Notes: a model not told the origin generated them from the letters alone. A stretch of 64,000 nucleotides of DNA from Agapetus fuscipes (GCA_951799405.1 OX637363.1:7254001-7318000), one strand, 5' to 3'. Numbered from the stretch's first letter, positions 1 to 10,869 are shown. Made by a program: numbers and translations.

Positions 1-37
1 CAGCTTTGCCTGGGCTTGCCATCCGACAACAAATGCA

Positions 38-92
38 TGATGATATTAAAAATATAATTGCATTTCTCTTCACAAATGTGTATAAAAAAATC
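38..92 (+). repeat. SINE-D 3' remnant
   Basis: Resembles the 3' end of SINE-D (GATGATATTAATA, then a TTGCATTCCTCTTCACAAAT-like stretch and an A-run), but without head or body. It lies in the intron upstream of the first visible exon of the GPATCH2-like gene. Confidence 0.35.
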
Positions 93-152
93 ACAAAGGC
101 TGGCATGTGAACGTTATTCACAAGTTTTGTGTCATGTGATGCATGTTTGCAG

Positions 153-395
153 GCGCTGACTGACTCGGACGACCCGCAGCTGAACCAGCTGCAGCAGGAG
201 GCTGTGGGCGCGCGCCTCTCCCGCCTCAACAACATCGAGTCCGACTCCTTCAACGAGGCCTTCTCCCCCAGCAAGCCGCCCAACGCGCGCCGCAAGAGGA
301 AGTTCAAGAGGATGGCCATCGAGTACTCCGACCCTGCGGCCAACCAGCGCCCCGCCCCCGTCCAGGACAACACCTTCCTCATGGGACCCTCACAC
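153..395 (+). CDS. GPATCH2-like exon (first visible)
   Basis: Acceptor ATGTTTGCAG ends at 152. The frame is open for 81 codons and ends with a weak donor CAC|GTACAC at 396. GC-rich, with the basic motif RRKRKFKRM. The upstream exon is outside the window; entry phase is 0. Past 396 the frame soon reaches AT-rich sequence and a stop. Confidence 0.7.
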
Positions 396-3300
396 GTACA
401 CTCATATTACATCTTCTTCATTTGACATGTGAATGAATCAAAAGAGGTATGCAAGCATAGAGAGAAATGGAGGCAACTGTGTAGAGACTCTGGTTATCCA
501 TAGCTAAATGACAAAAGAGTTACTAAGTAAATCTAAATCTAAGCTGCAAAGATATGTATCATTTGAGATTCATATTCAATGCATTCTCACAAGCAGACAC
601 GCATAATTTCGCAGTCACGCATGCCGCATGTGGACCTACAATATAAAAAACCCAATCTCAAATGAACATAAGCCTTGCAATTCTTGCCGACCTTCCCTGA
701 AACAGGGGTGATATTGGCAAAGTGAACCATTTTTTACAGTATGGTTCCTTGACTTATAGGTTGGTATGCGGCTGACCACCATAGTGTAACTTTTTGCCGC
801 GTTCTCTCTGAAGAAGTCACATGACGTGTCGAGTGGAACCTACTTGTTTGACAGGTAAAGGTAAGCATAGAAGGGGAAGACCTAGGAAAGAATGGATTGA
901 TCAGATAAGTGAGATTGCGAATGAATGAAATTTACAAAGCGGAAACAAGAGAAGAGCATGCATGAAAAGAGTGATGAAAGTAGATGAGATGAAAGAAGGA
1001 TGTAAGGACAGAGTTAAGTGGATGCACTTGTGTGGAGGTACCGGCCACCCCTAGAGGAATGGCGGCAGGATACAAGACAAGACAAGGCCGGCCTTACTAC
1101 AACAACTTCAGTTGAAGTGGGGGTTTGCCAGCCCCTACTCATTTTTTGCGATGGCGGAGTAAATCTTGCCAGTATTTTATTTTTTGGTTTTGAAATAAAC
1201 ACCGAAACAGAAAAACTTTTCTGACACCCTTAGGGGGCATGGAATGCATGCACTCTACCAACTGAGCTATTCTCCGGACTTATTTAAAAACTAACAGGGC
1301 TATTCTTAGACATTTTAGTCGTCCTTTGAGCCCACGATTTGACAAACTAATGATGCCTGGGCTGAAAGTCTCATCACCACGGTCATTCTTACCTACGGAA
1401 TATCGGTAATATTTGTATGAAGACTATTAGTTTGTCAAAGCGTTGGCTCAACGGACGACCAAAATGTCTAAGAATAGCACCGTTAATCTTTCCCACATCA
1501 AAGCTGACGTATCAACTGTTGGGTGTGAAAAATAGAATTTACAGTTAGTATGCCATGTTGTTTCAGCTGCACCTAGTTGCCAACTGCTCGGTGCTGAGTG
1601 TGCAGGGCCCCTCCCAGCTCAACCTCATCAACAAGAAGAAGAGGATCTTCAAGCACGGACAGGACGCGTGAGTTGCCATCTGACAAATTACTTGCAAGCT
1701 TTTCATGCCCCTCTCTCTTTCCACAACGGTACCTACTGCTTGCCAACTTGCCACTCTTTACAAAACTGCTATGTCTTCTATTGTTTTTAAAATTAAATTG
1801 TTCAGTTTTGAGGACGCAAAATGATACAACTAAAATAAGAGCATTGTAATTGTGTGGATGAAATGAAAGAGGTATGTAAGGACAGAAAGAAATGTCGGTT
1901 GATCTATAATGTTGGCGGCTAGGACTAGGGTTTTTAAAATTAGAATTTTGTATTATGTTTTTGTTTTGATGTCCATGCATAATTATTATTTGTTTATTTA
2001 AAAAATATAATTAGTTGTGTATGTTCCTTGTCTTATAGGTTGGTATGCGGCTGACCTCCCATGCTGTAGAGAATGGTTCATTTTGCCAGTGTCACCCCTG
2101 TTTCAGGGAAGGTCGGCAAGAGTTGCAGGGTTTATGTTCATTTGAGGTTTGGGTTTTTATATTGTAAGTCCACATGCGGCATGTTTAAGCGCGAACTTAC
2201 ACGTGTCTGCTTTTGAAAGTGCATATAATTTGAATCCTTAATGTTACATATCTTTGCAACTTAGATTAGATTAGTAAGATTTTTTTTATTGTACAGCGTC
2301 AATGTCTGTCTCACTTCAAATGTATTGTTTGTTTTGTAGGTACAGAGCAAATATATTCAGTGGGAAGAGGAAATGGTCCCACAGGGAGCGCAGCGAGGTG
2401 GGGGAGATGAGGGAGCGCTCCTTCAGCGGGGGCTGCTCCTCCAAGCCCTACTTCTTCACCAAGTCCTACCTGGAGTTCAAGAACGCCAAGAAGTACCTGC
2501 CAATAGACAAAGTGCCAAAGTTCAAAGAAAAGTTTGCCCCGCCCGTGAAAAGCAGCTTCGTAAAGAATGGGATAGAGTCTGCGCTGCAGTCCATGAATGC
2601 AAGCAAACCATCCCTGCCTGGCAGTTCATGCTTCAACTTTGTTTACAGATGTCCGTTGCCAAAAAAAGATGTTCCCGATTTTGGAAAAGCCATAGGAGTA
2701 AAGATAGCAACAGAACTGCCACCTAGTTTCAATCCTGCGGATAAAGACGGAAACTGGCCGCACGGAGTAAAGCACAAGAAACATGGCAAACACAATGGCA
2801 AGAAGTCACATCACAAGTGTGGGCAAGAACAACTGAGAAATCCTTTACAGTTTGACGACCAGGCAGGCGTGATGGACTGCTCCGTTGCTAATGAGCTCCT
2901 GAGTTCTAGTTCCCTGAGCAGCAGCGACTCGGAAGGCGTCGTCACAAATGACAGTGATAGGGAAGGCGATGATGAGCTGACGGACTGGCCGGGCAACGAG
3001 GAAATATCCTCCTTTACAAAGTGCTTGAATATTAAATCACAACGACCGCCCATGACGATTCCCTTCAAAGCTGCCATCGCCACCACCTCCAAACCAATCT
3101 CCAAGAAAGATAAGTTCCTTCCAAAGCAAGGCTTGAGTAGCTGCAAGAAGAGTGAGCCCAGCAAGCCGGTGGCAGACAGCATGGCCGACGTCCAGCTGAT
3201 GGACGAAGACACAATGATGTCAGACTCTGGTTCGGTCTTAGACACGTTTGCCTGCAGCGTCACCCGTTCTCATAGCGATCCCACAGGCCCGCATCCTGCC

Positions 3301-5240
3301 TTCACAAGCTTCAGCGACGTAAAGAACGCTGGTCTCTTAAACAACAACGCTAACGAAGTGTTCTACAATTCATTCCAAGCGTTTAATGAGAAAGAAAAGC
3401 CAATCAACAATGACGACGATCAATTCGCCACGCGCACTAACTTTAGCCTTCAAAAGACATCTTCGAGCGACTTGAACCTCAGCGAGAAGTCCCCGCAAAG
3501 TGATCACTGTTACAGCGAGCACTCGTTGTGCTTTGGAACTCCAGAGATTCGGGAGATTAGGGCTGGTTGTAGGAGGGTGCGGGATGAACGGCCTGGCTTT
3601 GCTATCCTCAGCGCCGCTAACGAGCAGCTCTCTCGTTTCCTCCAGGACTCACGGCAGGATGAGTTGAAGCTGCCGTGCTTTAGCCATGACCAGGAGGAAA
3701 AGGAGAAGCTGGCTTCCCTCGCTAAGCTGTACTCGCTGGAGCTGCGAGTGGAGATGGGAAGACCTGTCCTCAAGAAAACAAGGTGAGACGAAAAGTTTGA
3801 AAAGTGACTTAGCTAATTCTATTTCTTTAGTTTACAATTTTTTTGAAGGAATTCAAAGAAAACACAGTTTATTTTCACTCAAATATATTTAAAAAGATTA
3901 AAATCTTTAAAATAAATTACAAACGCGTTTTCGACCTAGTAGGTCATCATCAGGTATAATTCTATTTCTTTCTAAAATTAAAATCTAATGAACATTTCAC
4001 TACACAGACTCTTTCAATGATTTGTAATACCGAAACTAATAAATGAGATTTAAATTGGTCTCGTGTTCGTTTTTGAGGTTGTACCCCAAATTGTAACTGT
4101 GTGTTCTTTGAACATTAGTGTGTGATTTAGTGAATTTTTCTTGGCGGTAACTTGTCTATGTAATTAAGGTTCTAAGCAACCTATAAGAAAATATTGGTTA
4201 GTCTCCGCTGTAGTAACTTGGCATACCCCACAACTTTCTTGTCATTGTCAAATGTGTAGGCCCCAGTTCATTAATCTGATGTAGGCATACTTTTCTCGCT
4301 CTTCCCTTTCCTAATTTTGTTCACATTACTCTGTCTATACATTTTGTTCGTCTTTCATCATCCATTCTTTCTACATGACCATACAAAACCACATCTCATC
4401 ACGTTCTTCTGTACATTTACTGTTGAATATTTTGTTTGCGCTGGTTTCTTGAGTATTTAATAAAACTATGGTTGAATAATTTCACTGATCGATTTATTTG
4501 AATAAATTAGATTATTCTTACAACATGCGTGTGTCACAAAATATCAAACGGAAGTAAGGTTAAAAAAACATAGGGATTATTTTAGCAAGAATTCCCTAGT
4601 ATGGCAAGTGACAAAATTCATTTCCCATACAGGCGTATTTACCTAATATGATTTCTGTAGTGATTCGTATGTGCAATAATAGTTTAGTCTGACATTCACA
4701 GATGTCAGTGATCAAAAAATATCCAACATTTACTTTCATATGCTCTTTCAGCTATCATTTTCTTATTTACCCATTCATTTGTCACTCTTTTCCTGTCTTA
4801 GTTATTGGTTTGTAAAACTGTGCTATTAACTGAGAATTTGCTTGATTACTTTCAGCAATACTACGCAATCAGTCCGCGTGGAGCACACTCGGATGCACCA
4901 TCAGAAGATCCTGTCAGAGTTTAAGAGGCGTTGCTATGGAGACAGCCCGTCGCAAGGCCAGCCCAGTTCATCGGCCATGGACCCCGACGTGTGCATCCAG
5001 TCCACGAGCACGGCCAACCCGTACTTCCAGGCCAAGCAAGCCTCCAGCGAAACTTCCCCACTGCAAGACTTTGACCAGGGTTTCTCCGAGCCCCATGACA
5101 TTGCCGAATCCCCGCATCCCGAAGACAAAAGTTCCGCTGGCTTTTCCGGAGAGGCGAGACCGGATATCCTGTCACATATACCGTCGTCGTCTTATTCAAT
5201 GAGAGATTCAACGTCTATTGATCTGGGAGAGTTGGATTAG
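153..5240 (+). CDS. GPATCH2-like nuclear protein with R3H-like C-terminus, 5'-partial gene
   Basis: Four exons (153-395, 1567-1667, 2340-3782, 4856-5240) join in phase into 723 codons plus TAG; the 5' part lies outside the window. Visible features: a basic patch RRKRKFKRM at residues 46-54; a second lysine-rich patch KKKR in exon 2; a serine run followed by an acidic TND..GDDE..DW stretch near residues 303-331; and an R3H-like segment at about 535-605. The basic patch and the serine/acidic block resemble vertebrate GPATCH2, a nuclear G-patch protein; this is from memory of the family, not a search. No glycine-rich G-patch is visible in these four exons, so it may be upstream or absent. The R3H signature Arg and His appear replaced by Lys and Ala (segment EKEKLASLA). 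R3H domains usually bind single-stranded nucleic acid; function here is inference. Confidence 0.6.
443..517 (+). mobile_element. LINE-A C-terminal fragment
   Basis: Reads as the end of the LINE-A reverse transcriptase ORF (pattern KEVC..REKWRQLCR.SG), short and without the rest of the element. Lies in an intron of the GPATCH2-like gene. Confidence 0.4.
525..782 (-). repeat. A-unit copy, minus strand, with an inverted stub
   Basis: Minus-strand copy of the LINE-A 3' unit at 525-740. It abuts the first 40 bases of another copy in plus orientation (TTCCTTGACTTATAGGTTGG, 741-782), so the two heads face each other. Confidence 0.7.
783..1290 (-). repeat. SINE-B copy split by a LINE fragment
   Basis: The 3' end of SINE-B (TTGCCGCG, ACAGGTAA) lies at 783-863. 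The rest (GGCCGGCC, GTTGAAGTGG, inverted head near 1240-1270) resumes at about 1084. The gap holds a LINE-A fragment, indicating nested insertion. Confidence 0.65.
864..1083 (+). mobile_element. LINE-A 3' fragment with short-repeat tail
   Basis: Contains the GRPRKEWIDQISEIANE-like coding end, then a GG.GHP-like terminus and a tail of ACAAG repeats. It sits inside SINE-B and represents the LINE-A subtype that lacks the A-unit. Confidence 0.6.
1299..1480. repeat. MITE-F
   Basis: Long terminal inverted repeats starting GCTATTCTTAGACATTTTAG, with an inner pair around the palindromic CCGATATTCGG-like motif. No coding capacity. Other copies in this window at 9246, 30107 and 57148. Confidence 0.75.
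1567..1667 (+). CDS. GPATCH2-like exon
   Basis: Acceptor GTTTCAG at 1560-1566, donor GC|GTGAGT at 1668 (consensus). Length is 33 codons plus 2 bases, completed by G at 2340 to give Ala. Encodes a hydrophobic start then the lysine-rich KKKRIFKHG motif. Confidence 0.75.
1850..2275 (+). mobile_element. LINE-A 3' end with A-unit
   Basis: Starts in the last codons of the LINE-A ORF (EMKEVCKDRKK..., stop TAG near 1920). It continues through the 3' UTR and A-unit to a short TTAGA tail, occupying most of intron 2 of the GPATCH2-like gene. Confidence 0.75.
2340..3782 (+). CDS. GPATCH2-like large exon
   Basis: Acceptor TTTTGTAG at 2332-2339, donor AAAACAAG|GTGAGA at 3783. It holds 480 codons with phase-matched split codons at both ends. 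Contents in order: basic/aromatic stretch, His/Lys run (KHKKHGKHNGKKSHHK), serine-acidic stretch, a low-complexity middle, then the start of the R3H-like region (FLQ...LKLP...LASLAKLYSL). Confidence 0.85.
3885..3962. repeat. Possible Penelope-like element end remnant
   Basis: The string TTTTCGACCTAGTAGGTCAT followed by CATCAGG is typical of terminal sequences in Penelope-like elements. No coding part is present; called from recall only. Confidence 0.3.
4270..4420 (-). mobile_element. LINE-A coding fragment, antisense
   Basis: On the minus strand it reads as the degraded V.KNVMR.....H...RM.D.R region of the LINE-A ORF, with stops. Lies in intron 3 of the GPATCH2-like gene; the remainder of that intron is AT-rich and shows nothing recognisable. 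Confidence 0.5.
4856..5240 (+). CDS. GPATCH2-like terminal exon
   Basis: Acceptor TTACTTTCAG at 4846-4855. C at 4856 completes Ser with AG of the previous exon, giving KKTSNTTQSVRVEH. 127 codons end in TAG at 5238. The rest is polar and low-complexity, ending ...LGELD. The smooth family-like join across the intron supports the splice. Confidence 0.85.
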
Positions 5241-5289
5241 TGTTCAGAAATTATTATGTAAGCTTTGATTTAAGAGTATTGTAGGCCCA

Positions 5290-5847
5290 CTAAGAGCCGG
5301 TCTTATAAACATCCGTTAGTTCAATGTCGTACCAAATTTACCAAAATATAATACAAACGTCGCATTTTTCGTCTTATAAGAATCCGTTTATTTTATTTCC
5401 GTAAAAAGTTACCGACAGCCGACCCATCGATTAATGGCAGATACCAGCCGGTTAGTTAAGGTTTGAGGTTAGGTCAGCTGTCAAAGCATTGTTTCTTTGC
5501 GGTGAGTTTTGCGTGTCATTGGACTTCTACGCTTTATCCTGTTGAAGATAATTTCTTCCGACAGTGATATAGAATTCATTAAAATTGGGCTGTATTAGTC
5601 GTTTTCGTATTTGTCATACGTAACTTTAGGTTATGTTTCGTCTCTGACAGCTAACTGGTGACGTATGTTCATGAATGCACGTAAAAAATCATCGAAAATA
5701 CGGGTGCATTATTGAAAACTAACGGATGGTTAAAAAAGCTTTATAGGACGACCATCGGTAAGATCAATCCGTAAGCGTCCATCCGTTAGTAAAATCAGGG
5801 TTAACTTACGGATATTTAATCCAACGTTTATAAGATCGGCCCTAAGT
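5290..5847. repeat. MITE-L (long non-coding inverted-repeat element)
   Basis: Ends are imperfect inverted repeats around GGTCTTATAAAC / GTTTATAAGATC with symmetric CTAAG edges. Motifs like CATCCGTTAGT recur internally in both directions. It starts about 50 bp after the GPATCH2-like stop, so it probably lies in that gene's 3' UTR or just beyond. Confidence 0.5.
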
Positions 5848-6179
5848 GGAGGGGAATATGCAACAAAGAATAATTTGGACCTCTCCAATCTAAGATACCT
5901 TGGTAGGTAGCGAGTAATGTGTCAGCTTTGTGAGCATTAAGTCTTAAGCTTGTAGACTTGAAGACATGATTTCCCCGAGTTTTCTTGTAACCAGTCATTG
6001 CACCAGTGAGCTACACTCAGACAGACAAAAATACAAACCTGCTCCTTTGTATTTGTCGAGTGGAACTTTAGAACCTTAGTTTTACTTTCTTTACTGAAAG
6101 GAAAACTCCACTTTTCATAAAGTTGATGGGGTGGGGGTGACCCTCTGACTTCTGAAAATATTTCTTGAAGCTGTTTATT

Positions 6180-6485
6180 GTATTGGGATCGAACCCTTGC
6201 TCTCGACATGGAATTAAGGTATTCTACCAACTGAGCTATCAACCGGACTTTTTACGAGTTTGGTCTTCGCTACCAAAGCGCCAATTCTCAAGCACGACCC
6301 AGTTGCTGTAAGGCTGGATGGACCTTTTGATGACCAATCTTTGGTAAAAGTTTATGAATTTTTCAACCCAGCGAGCAAATTTGAAAATGTAAATGGTTTT
6401 TTTTTTGGGCTTTGCTGGGATTCGAAACTACAACCTTCCATTTACGAGTCAGAAGTGTTAACCACTAGACTATGGATCAGTTGGA
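6180..6485 (-). repeat. Composite SINE (B head joined to SINE-C)
   Basis: On the minus strand SINE-C (6248-6485, with a degenerate tRNA-like head at its high-coordinate end) runs via CTCGTAAAAAGTCCGG into the SINE-B head (GATAGCTCAGTTGG, 6180-6247). The expected SINE-B body does not follow; 5850-6180 is unrecognised. Confidence 0.65.
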
Positions 6486-6584
6486 TCTGGATCTAAAATC
6501 ATCTTTTATTTGAAAGCCAAACAAAAGCAAGTAGAAATGTGAAATGGCCCAATGCCAAGTGTTGGCTACAGTACTGGCTCTACA

Positions 6585-7186
6585 GTACCCTTAGTACGAG
6601 TTGCAAAACTTAAGTAAAGTAAAGTTTACGGAAAGTATTACGCAACGCAACTAAGCTACACATATAGTGTAACTTCTTGCCGCGTTATCCCCGAAGGGGT
6701 CGCATGTGGCGAGTTGAACCTATTTATTTTTACAGGTAAGGGGGCCGGCCTTACGCACAACCACTTCAGTTGAAGTGGAGGTTTCCCAGCTCCCGAGAGC
6801 GCTGGTACTCATTTCTTGTGAAGGCTGAGTAAACCTTGCCGGTATTTTATTTTGGGGTTTGAAATAAACACCGAAACGGGAAATCATTTCTGACACCCTC
6901 GATGGGATTCGAACCCGAGCTTTCGGCATGGAATGCAAGCACTCTACCACCTGAGCTATCGACCGGACACGGTCGATAGCTCAGGTGGTAGAAAGTATTA
7001 ATGAGTGATTTTCCTCAAAATCAGCCGTTTTTGTTTCTTGCACTTTATGCTCTTAGCAAAAGAGTTACAGTGATGACGAAAATCAAGTTAAAACAAACAA
7101 AGATGGTAGATTTTGGGGGAAATCACTCTTTAATACTTTCCGGAAACTTAACTTTACTCAAGTTTTGCAACTCATACTCAGGGTAC
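6585..7186. repeat. MITE-H interrupted by SINE-B
   Basis: Terminal inverted repeats GTACCCTTAGTACGAGTTG / CAACTCATACTCAGGGTAC. Removing the 350-bp SINE and one 10-bp duplication leaves 242 bp, exactly the length of the empty copy at 61065-61306. Confidence 0.8.
6641..6990 (-). repeat. SINE-B insertion with inverted head duplication
   Basis: Flanked by the 10-bp target duplication GAAAGTATTA (6631-6640 and 6991-7000). At its 5' (high-coordinate) end the head GGTCGATAGCTCAGGTGG appears twice, in opposite orientations, around GACAC: a perfect hairpin with a stem of about 22 bp. Confidence 0.85.
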
Positions 7187-7189
7187 AGA

Positions 7190-7680
7190 ACAGGTATCTT
7201 GATTGCTTTTTGGGTCCACAAAGGTTTGATGTATCTAATGCTCAGTGTTACAAATGTTAAGAGTATATTGTAGTAATGAACATTAAATATTGCAGCCAAC
7301 ATCCATTTTTGACACATGGCTTTAATAGTATAGAGGATTTACCGTGCATCAGAGATTTTATCTTGATCAAGGCATGTCCTGTGTTGCGCAAACAAACTGC
7401 AGGCTACACTTTTTTCAAAGCATATTCACCATTGTTATTTCAATTGTCACGGCAATCTGGAATAGATCTTGGCTTTGTTGAATAACCTTTGCCAATGCTG
7501 CCTGTCTAACCACTGCTCTGCGTTCCTTCTGAATGTCGCATGGAGAGTTGCTGCAATATTGTTTACTAGTTTACGACACGTTAACTGTGATTTTGTGAGT
7601 TTTTAGATGTGAGAGATTACATACTATGATTATTACTAACTTAGACATAAGATGACCTTTTTTTTTCTTTCAATTCAAGA
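7190..7680. other. No recognisable feature
   Basis: AT-rich intergenic sequence between the MITE-H copy and a SINE-C variant. Only short open frames, none with recognisable motifs. Confidence 0.5.
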
Positions 7681-7682
7681 CT

Positions 7683-7870
7683 TCCATATCTGTGTGATGG
7701 ATTTTTTTTTAAGAAATCCTGTGCGGGATCACTCCCTAGATTTCAGAGACTCTAGGGGCTATGACACTTATTGTAGTGCCGCAGAGGTGTTTACAAGTTT
7801 GGTCATCGCTACAAAGCGCCAATACTCAAGCAAGACCCAGTTGCTGTAAGGCTGGATGGACCTTTTTAGT
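7683..7870 (-). repeat. SINE-C variant with extended 3' end
   Basis: Shares the SINE-C body (CAAAGCGCC, ACCCAGTTGCTGTAAGG) but on the minus strand continues into about 110 bp ending in an A-run. The same extension is seen at 53465-53805, so this is a real subfamily. Head missing here. Confidence 0.6.
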
Positions 7871-7874
7871 GACC

Positions 7875-9245
7875 TGTGTATGGGATTTATGAACAATTGC
7901 AGTTTTAACTTTAATTTCTTATTTGGCAACCTAACAGTCATTATTATTTTTACTGTTAATTGGCTTTAGTAGGTTCTTCTGAAGAATTGCGATTGTAAAC
8001 ATTATCATCTCTAATAACTGTTATTTGTGCTATATTTTAAAACAATCTACAAATAGGTACTGCAAAAATGTTAAGCATGAAAAACAACTTAAATTTTTCG
8101 AAATTTTTAAATATATTGTCCTGAATTCTTTAATTTTGACAAAGAAGACGTAAACAAATCACAAATTAATGTCTCCAACACAATATATTTAACACGTCAG
8201 CTGACAAAAAAATGAATGCCTGCCATTAAACAGTCTCCGGGGGTGGATTTGTATCTGAGTAAGTTTCCACGCATTTGTAGGTTAGGTTTGTTAGGCCTTT
8301 AAGCTGTGGAGGCGAGGCTTAGTCTACGGGAATTTGGTAAAGCGTGGGCTCAATGGAATACCAAAATTGTCTCAAGTATTACACTACCAAAAAAAAAATT
8401 CTTCAGAAATTTCTAAAAAGCGCAGAATTTTTCCAGCTGAAAATTGTCATACTTTGTTTACTTATTAAAGTTAAAGTGGAAGTAGAGGATAAGATGATAA
8501 ATTTTCATTCAAGTTTTAGACAAAAAAATCTTTACCTGTAAAAATAAATTGGTTCCACTCACCATATGCGACTCCTTCGGGGAAAGCGCGGCAAGAAGTT
8601 ACTCTATATGTGTAGCTTAGTAGCTTTATATATATAGTAGAAAAGAGAAAAAATAAATAAAACCTTGTTATCATTGTTTGTACTTGATTTATTTTACCTT
8701 TTCACTATTAATTAGCACATTTTTTGAAAAATACAACAATATTTCTTGAATGCATTAAATTATGTATTCTTCACTTAATTAATAACTTGAATAATGCAAT
8801 TAACTTGATAAACCATAAGAACTATATGAAAACAAGGTGGCCATCTTATTTTTTTTTAAATATGATTTTTAAATAAGGTGGGCATATAATTTTTTTTGGA
8901 AAATGGACAGACAGGAAATCATTTTCTCTTTTGACTTTTTTGAAATTTGTTTTTACCAGTATTATCAGATTAATTATTTTCTGTCTTTGGTTTCTGAGGA
9001 CTAGGATACAACCACAGCCTTTACGCACCCCAAGTATAGAAAACTTTGTTTAAACGTAAGCAAAGCATTTCACTAAAATATATGGGAACTAAAACAGCGC
9101 AACCTGTGAGCATTTTTGTTATCATATATTTTTGGTAAACGTTGTAGTTGAGTCAAGGATGGATACACGCAGGTGAGAAAACTCATATAAATATTATATG
9201 CAGTTCCCATTGTGGGCAGCCCTAAAGCTACCGGAAAACACTTGC
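7875..9245. other. AT-rich stretch, mostly unrecognised
   Basis: No coding signal. Contains one SINE-B 3' fragment at 8538-8624 (GACTCCTTCGGGGAAAGCGC, then TGTGTAGCTTAGTA). The rest is A/T homopolymer-rich. Confidence 0.5.
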
Positions 9246-9459
9246 GGTGTTATTCTTAGACATTTTAGTCGCCCGTTGAGCCCACGCTTTGACAAACTAA
9301 TGATGCGTTTGTATGAAGACCTGTGATGAGACTTCATACAAATACTTCCGATATTCGGTAAGAAAGAATGACCGTTGTGATGAGACTTCCAGCCCAGGCA
9401 TTATTAGTTTGCCAAAGCGTGGGCTCAACGGATGACCAAAACGTGTAAGAATAGCACTG
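9246..9459. repeat. MITE-F
   Basis: Ends TGTTATTCTTAGACATTTTA and TAAGAATAGCACTG as inverted repeats. The inner part is an inverted pair around CTTCATACAAATA. Confidence 0.7.
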
Positions 9460-9559
9460 AAAGTCTTTGCTATCATGGCGTGGAACAATGGCAAAATCTG
9501 ATCACAAATTCATATTAAACTTCATAAGACCTTGAAACTGCAAAGTAGATACATGATAG

Positions 9560-9770
9560 GTCGGTGTTATAGCCGCGGGGATCAAGACAGGTTATTTGGA
9601 ACCGGATAATGCTGGTTCGAATCCCGCGACGATAACTTCGACCCTGGTTCAACAGATGCCGTTGCATGCACACAAGCTTCTGCTTTCGCATGAAGACAAC
9701 TGGCCAGGCAAAATAGGTTGGTGGATTGCATTCCTTTCCACAAATCTATTTAAAAAAAAAAAAAAAAAAT
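9560..9770 (+). repeat. SINE-D, subfamily 2
   Basis: tRNA-like head GTCGGTGTTATAGCCGCGGG, B box GGTTCGAATCCCG, body with CTGGTTCAACAGATGCC, and a 17-base A tail. The same subfamily occurs at 55043. Confidence 0.8.
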
Positions 9771-9784
9771 TATTATGTACTAGC

Positions 9785-10125
9785 ATAGAGCGTAACGTAA
9801 CCAAGCTGCGGAGCAATACAGAGCAACTTCTTACTTACTGTGTTGTCCCCAAATGGGTCACATGTTGCATGAGGGGGCCAGACTTACACCAACCATTTCA
9901 GTTGAAGTGGGGGTTTCTCAGTTTTTAACGGGGCTGGTTCTCATTTCTTGTGAAAGCTGAGTAAACCGTGCTATTTTATTTTGGGATTGAATGAAAGTTC
10001 TGGTTCAATTTCTTCAATTTTGGTTTGAAAATGGGAAACCATTCTGACACTCTCGTTGGGGATGGAATCCTAGCCCTCGGAATAGAATGCAAGTATCTAC
10101 CCTCTGAGCTATCGACCGGACTGTT
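9785..10125 (-). repeat. SINE-B, full length, diverged
   Basis: Minus-strand copy running from the CAACTAAGCTAC-type 3' end through GTTGAAGTGG to the head GTCCGGTCGATAGCTCAGAG at 10120. The B box is degenerate. Confidence 0.7.
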
Positions 10126-10408
10126 ATTCTGATAAAGTTAAATTCTGTATTGCTGCCTACCCTCCCTTTAAATGTCTGCACGTCCTTGGCGTGGACCACT
10201 AGGTGCATGGATGTTTGTTGACAGCTGATCCAACTATCTTACCGTCGATATATATATAGATAGAACTATCATGCTGTCTCACCTATGTGTATTCATTCGT
10301 CATGGGTTGAGTTTTACCCCAGTATTCAATAATCCTACTAACACTAATTTTTATGTAGGCACTATACTCATAAATAAAAACCATTCTAAGCCCCAGTGTT
10401 ATCTAGAG

Positions 10409-10860
10409 CAGTGGTTCCCAAACTATGGTACGCGTACCACCAGTGGTACGCGACGCTTCTTAAGGTGGTACGCAAGCAGCCACGGCCATAGGAAATACGT
10501 AGTAAATAATAAGATAAAACGTTTTTCAATTTCGCGCTTCAAGTTAAGTACAACCGAGCCAAATATTTCCTCTTTTGTTTCGAACATGCAGCACCATTTT
10601 TCAGACTAAGACAGGCCTGTCCCGCCACGATTACAAAAATACTAAATCTGGCCCTCCACAATATTATGTTGGACACCCCTGCACTAAGAGTATTGTATTT
10701 TTTTCTATAATAAATAAATAAGCATAATGTTTTCATTAACAGTTGCAGTTTTTATTACTTTACCATTTTGAATGATTTTTTAACTGTTGCACTTCAGTGG
10801 TACGCCACTGATTTATAATTTCATTAGTGGTACGCGAAATTAAAAGTTTGGGAACCACTG
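10409..10860. repeat. hAT-like non-autonomous element
   Basis: 452 bp with 16-bp inverted ends CAGTGGTTCCCAAACT / AGTTTGGGAACCACTG and a perfect 8-bp target duplication ATCTAGAG (10401-10408 and 10861-10868). The TGGTACGC motif repeats at both subterminal regions. No transposase. Confidence 0.9.
10612..10681. repeat. Small hAT-like element nested in the larger one
   Basis: 70 bp from CAGGCCTGTCC to GGACACCCCTG (9 of 11 inverted matches). Flanked by GACTAAGA and CACTAAGA (7 of 8), as expected for a second hAT-type insertion. Confidence 0.55.
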
Positions 10861-10869
10861 ATCTAGAGG

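Noticed and set aside
2811..3263. 150-codon minus frame in the GPATCH2-like gene
   Set aside because: Shadow of the large plus-strand exon; no splice sites or motifs of its own.
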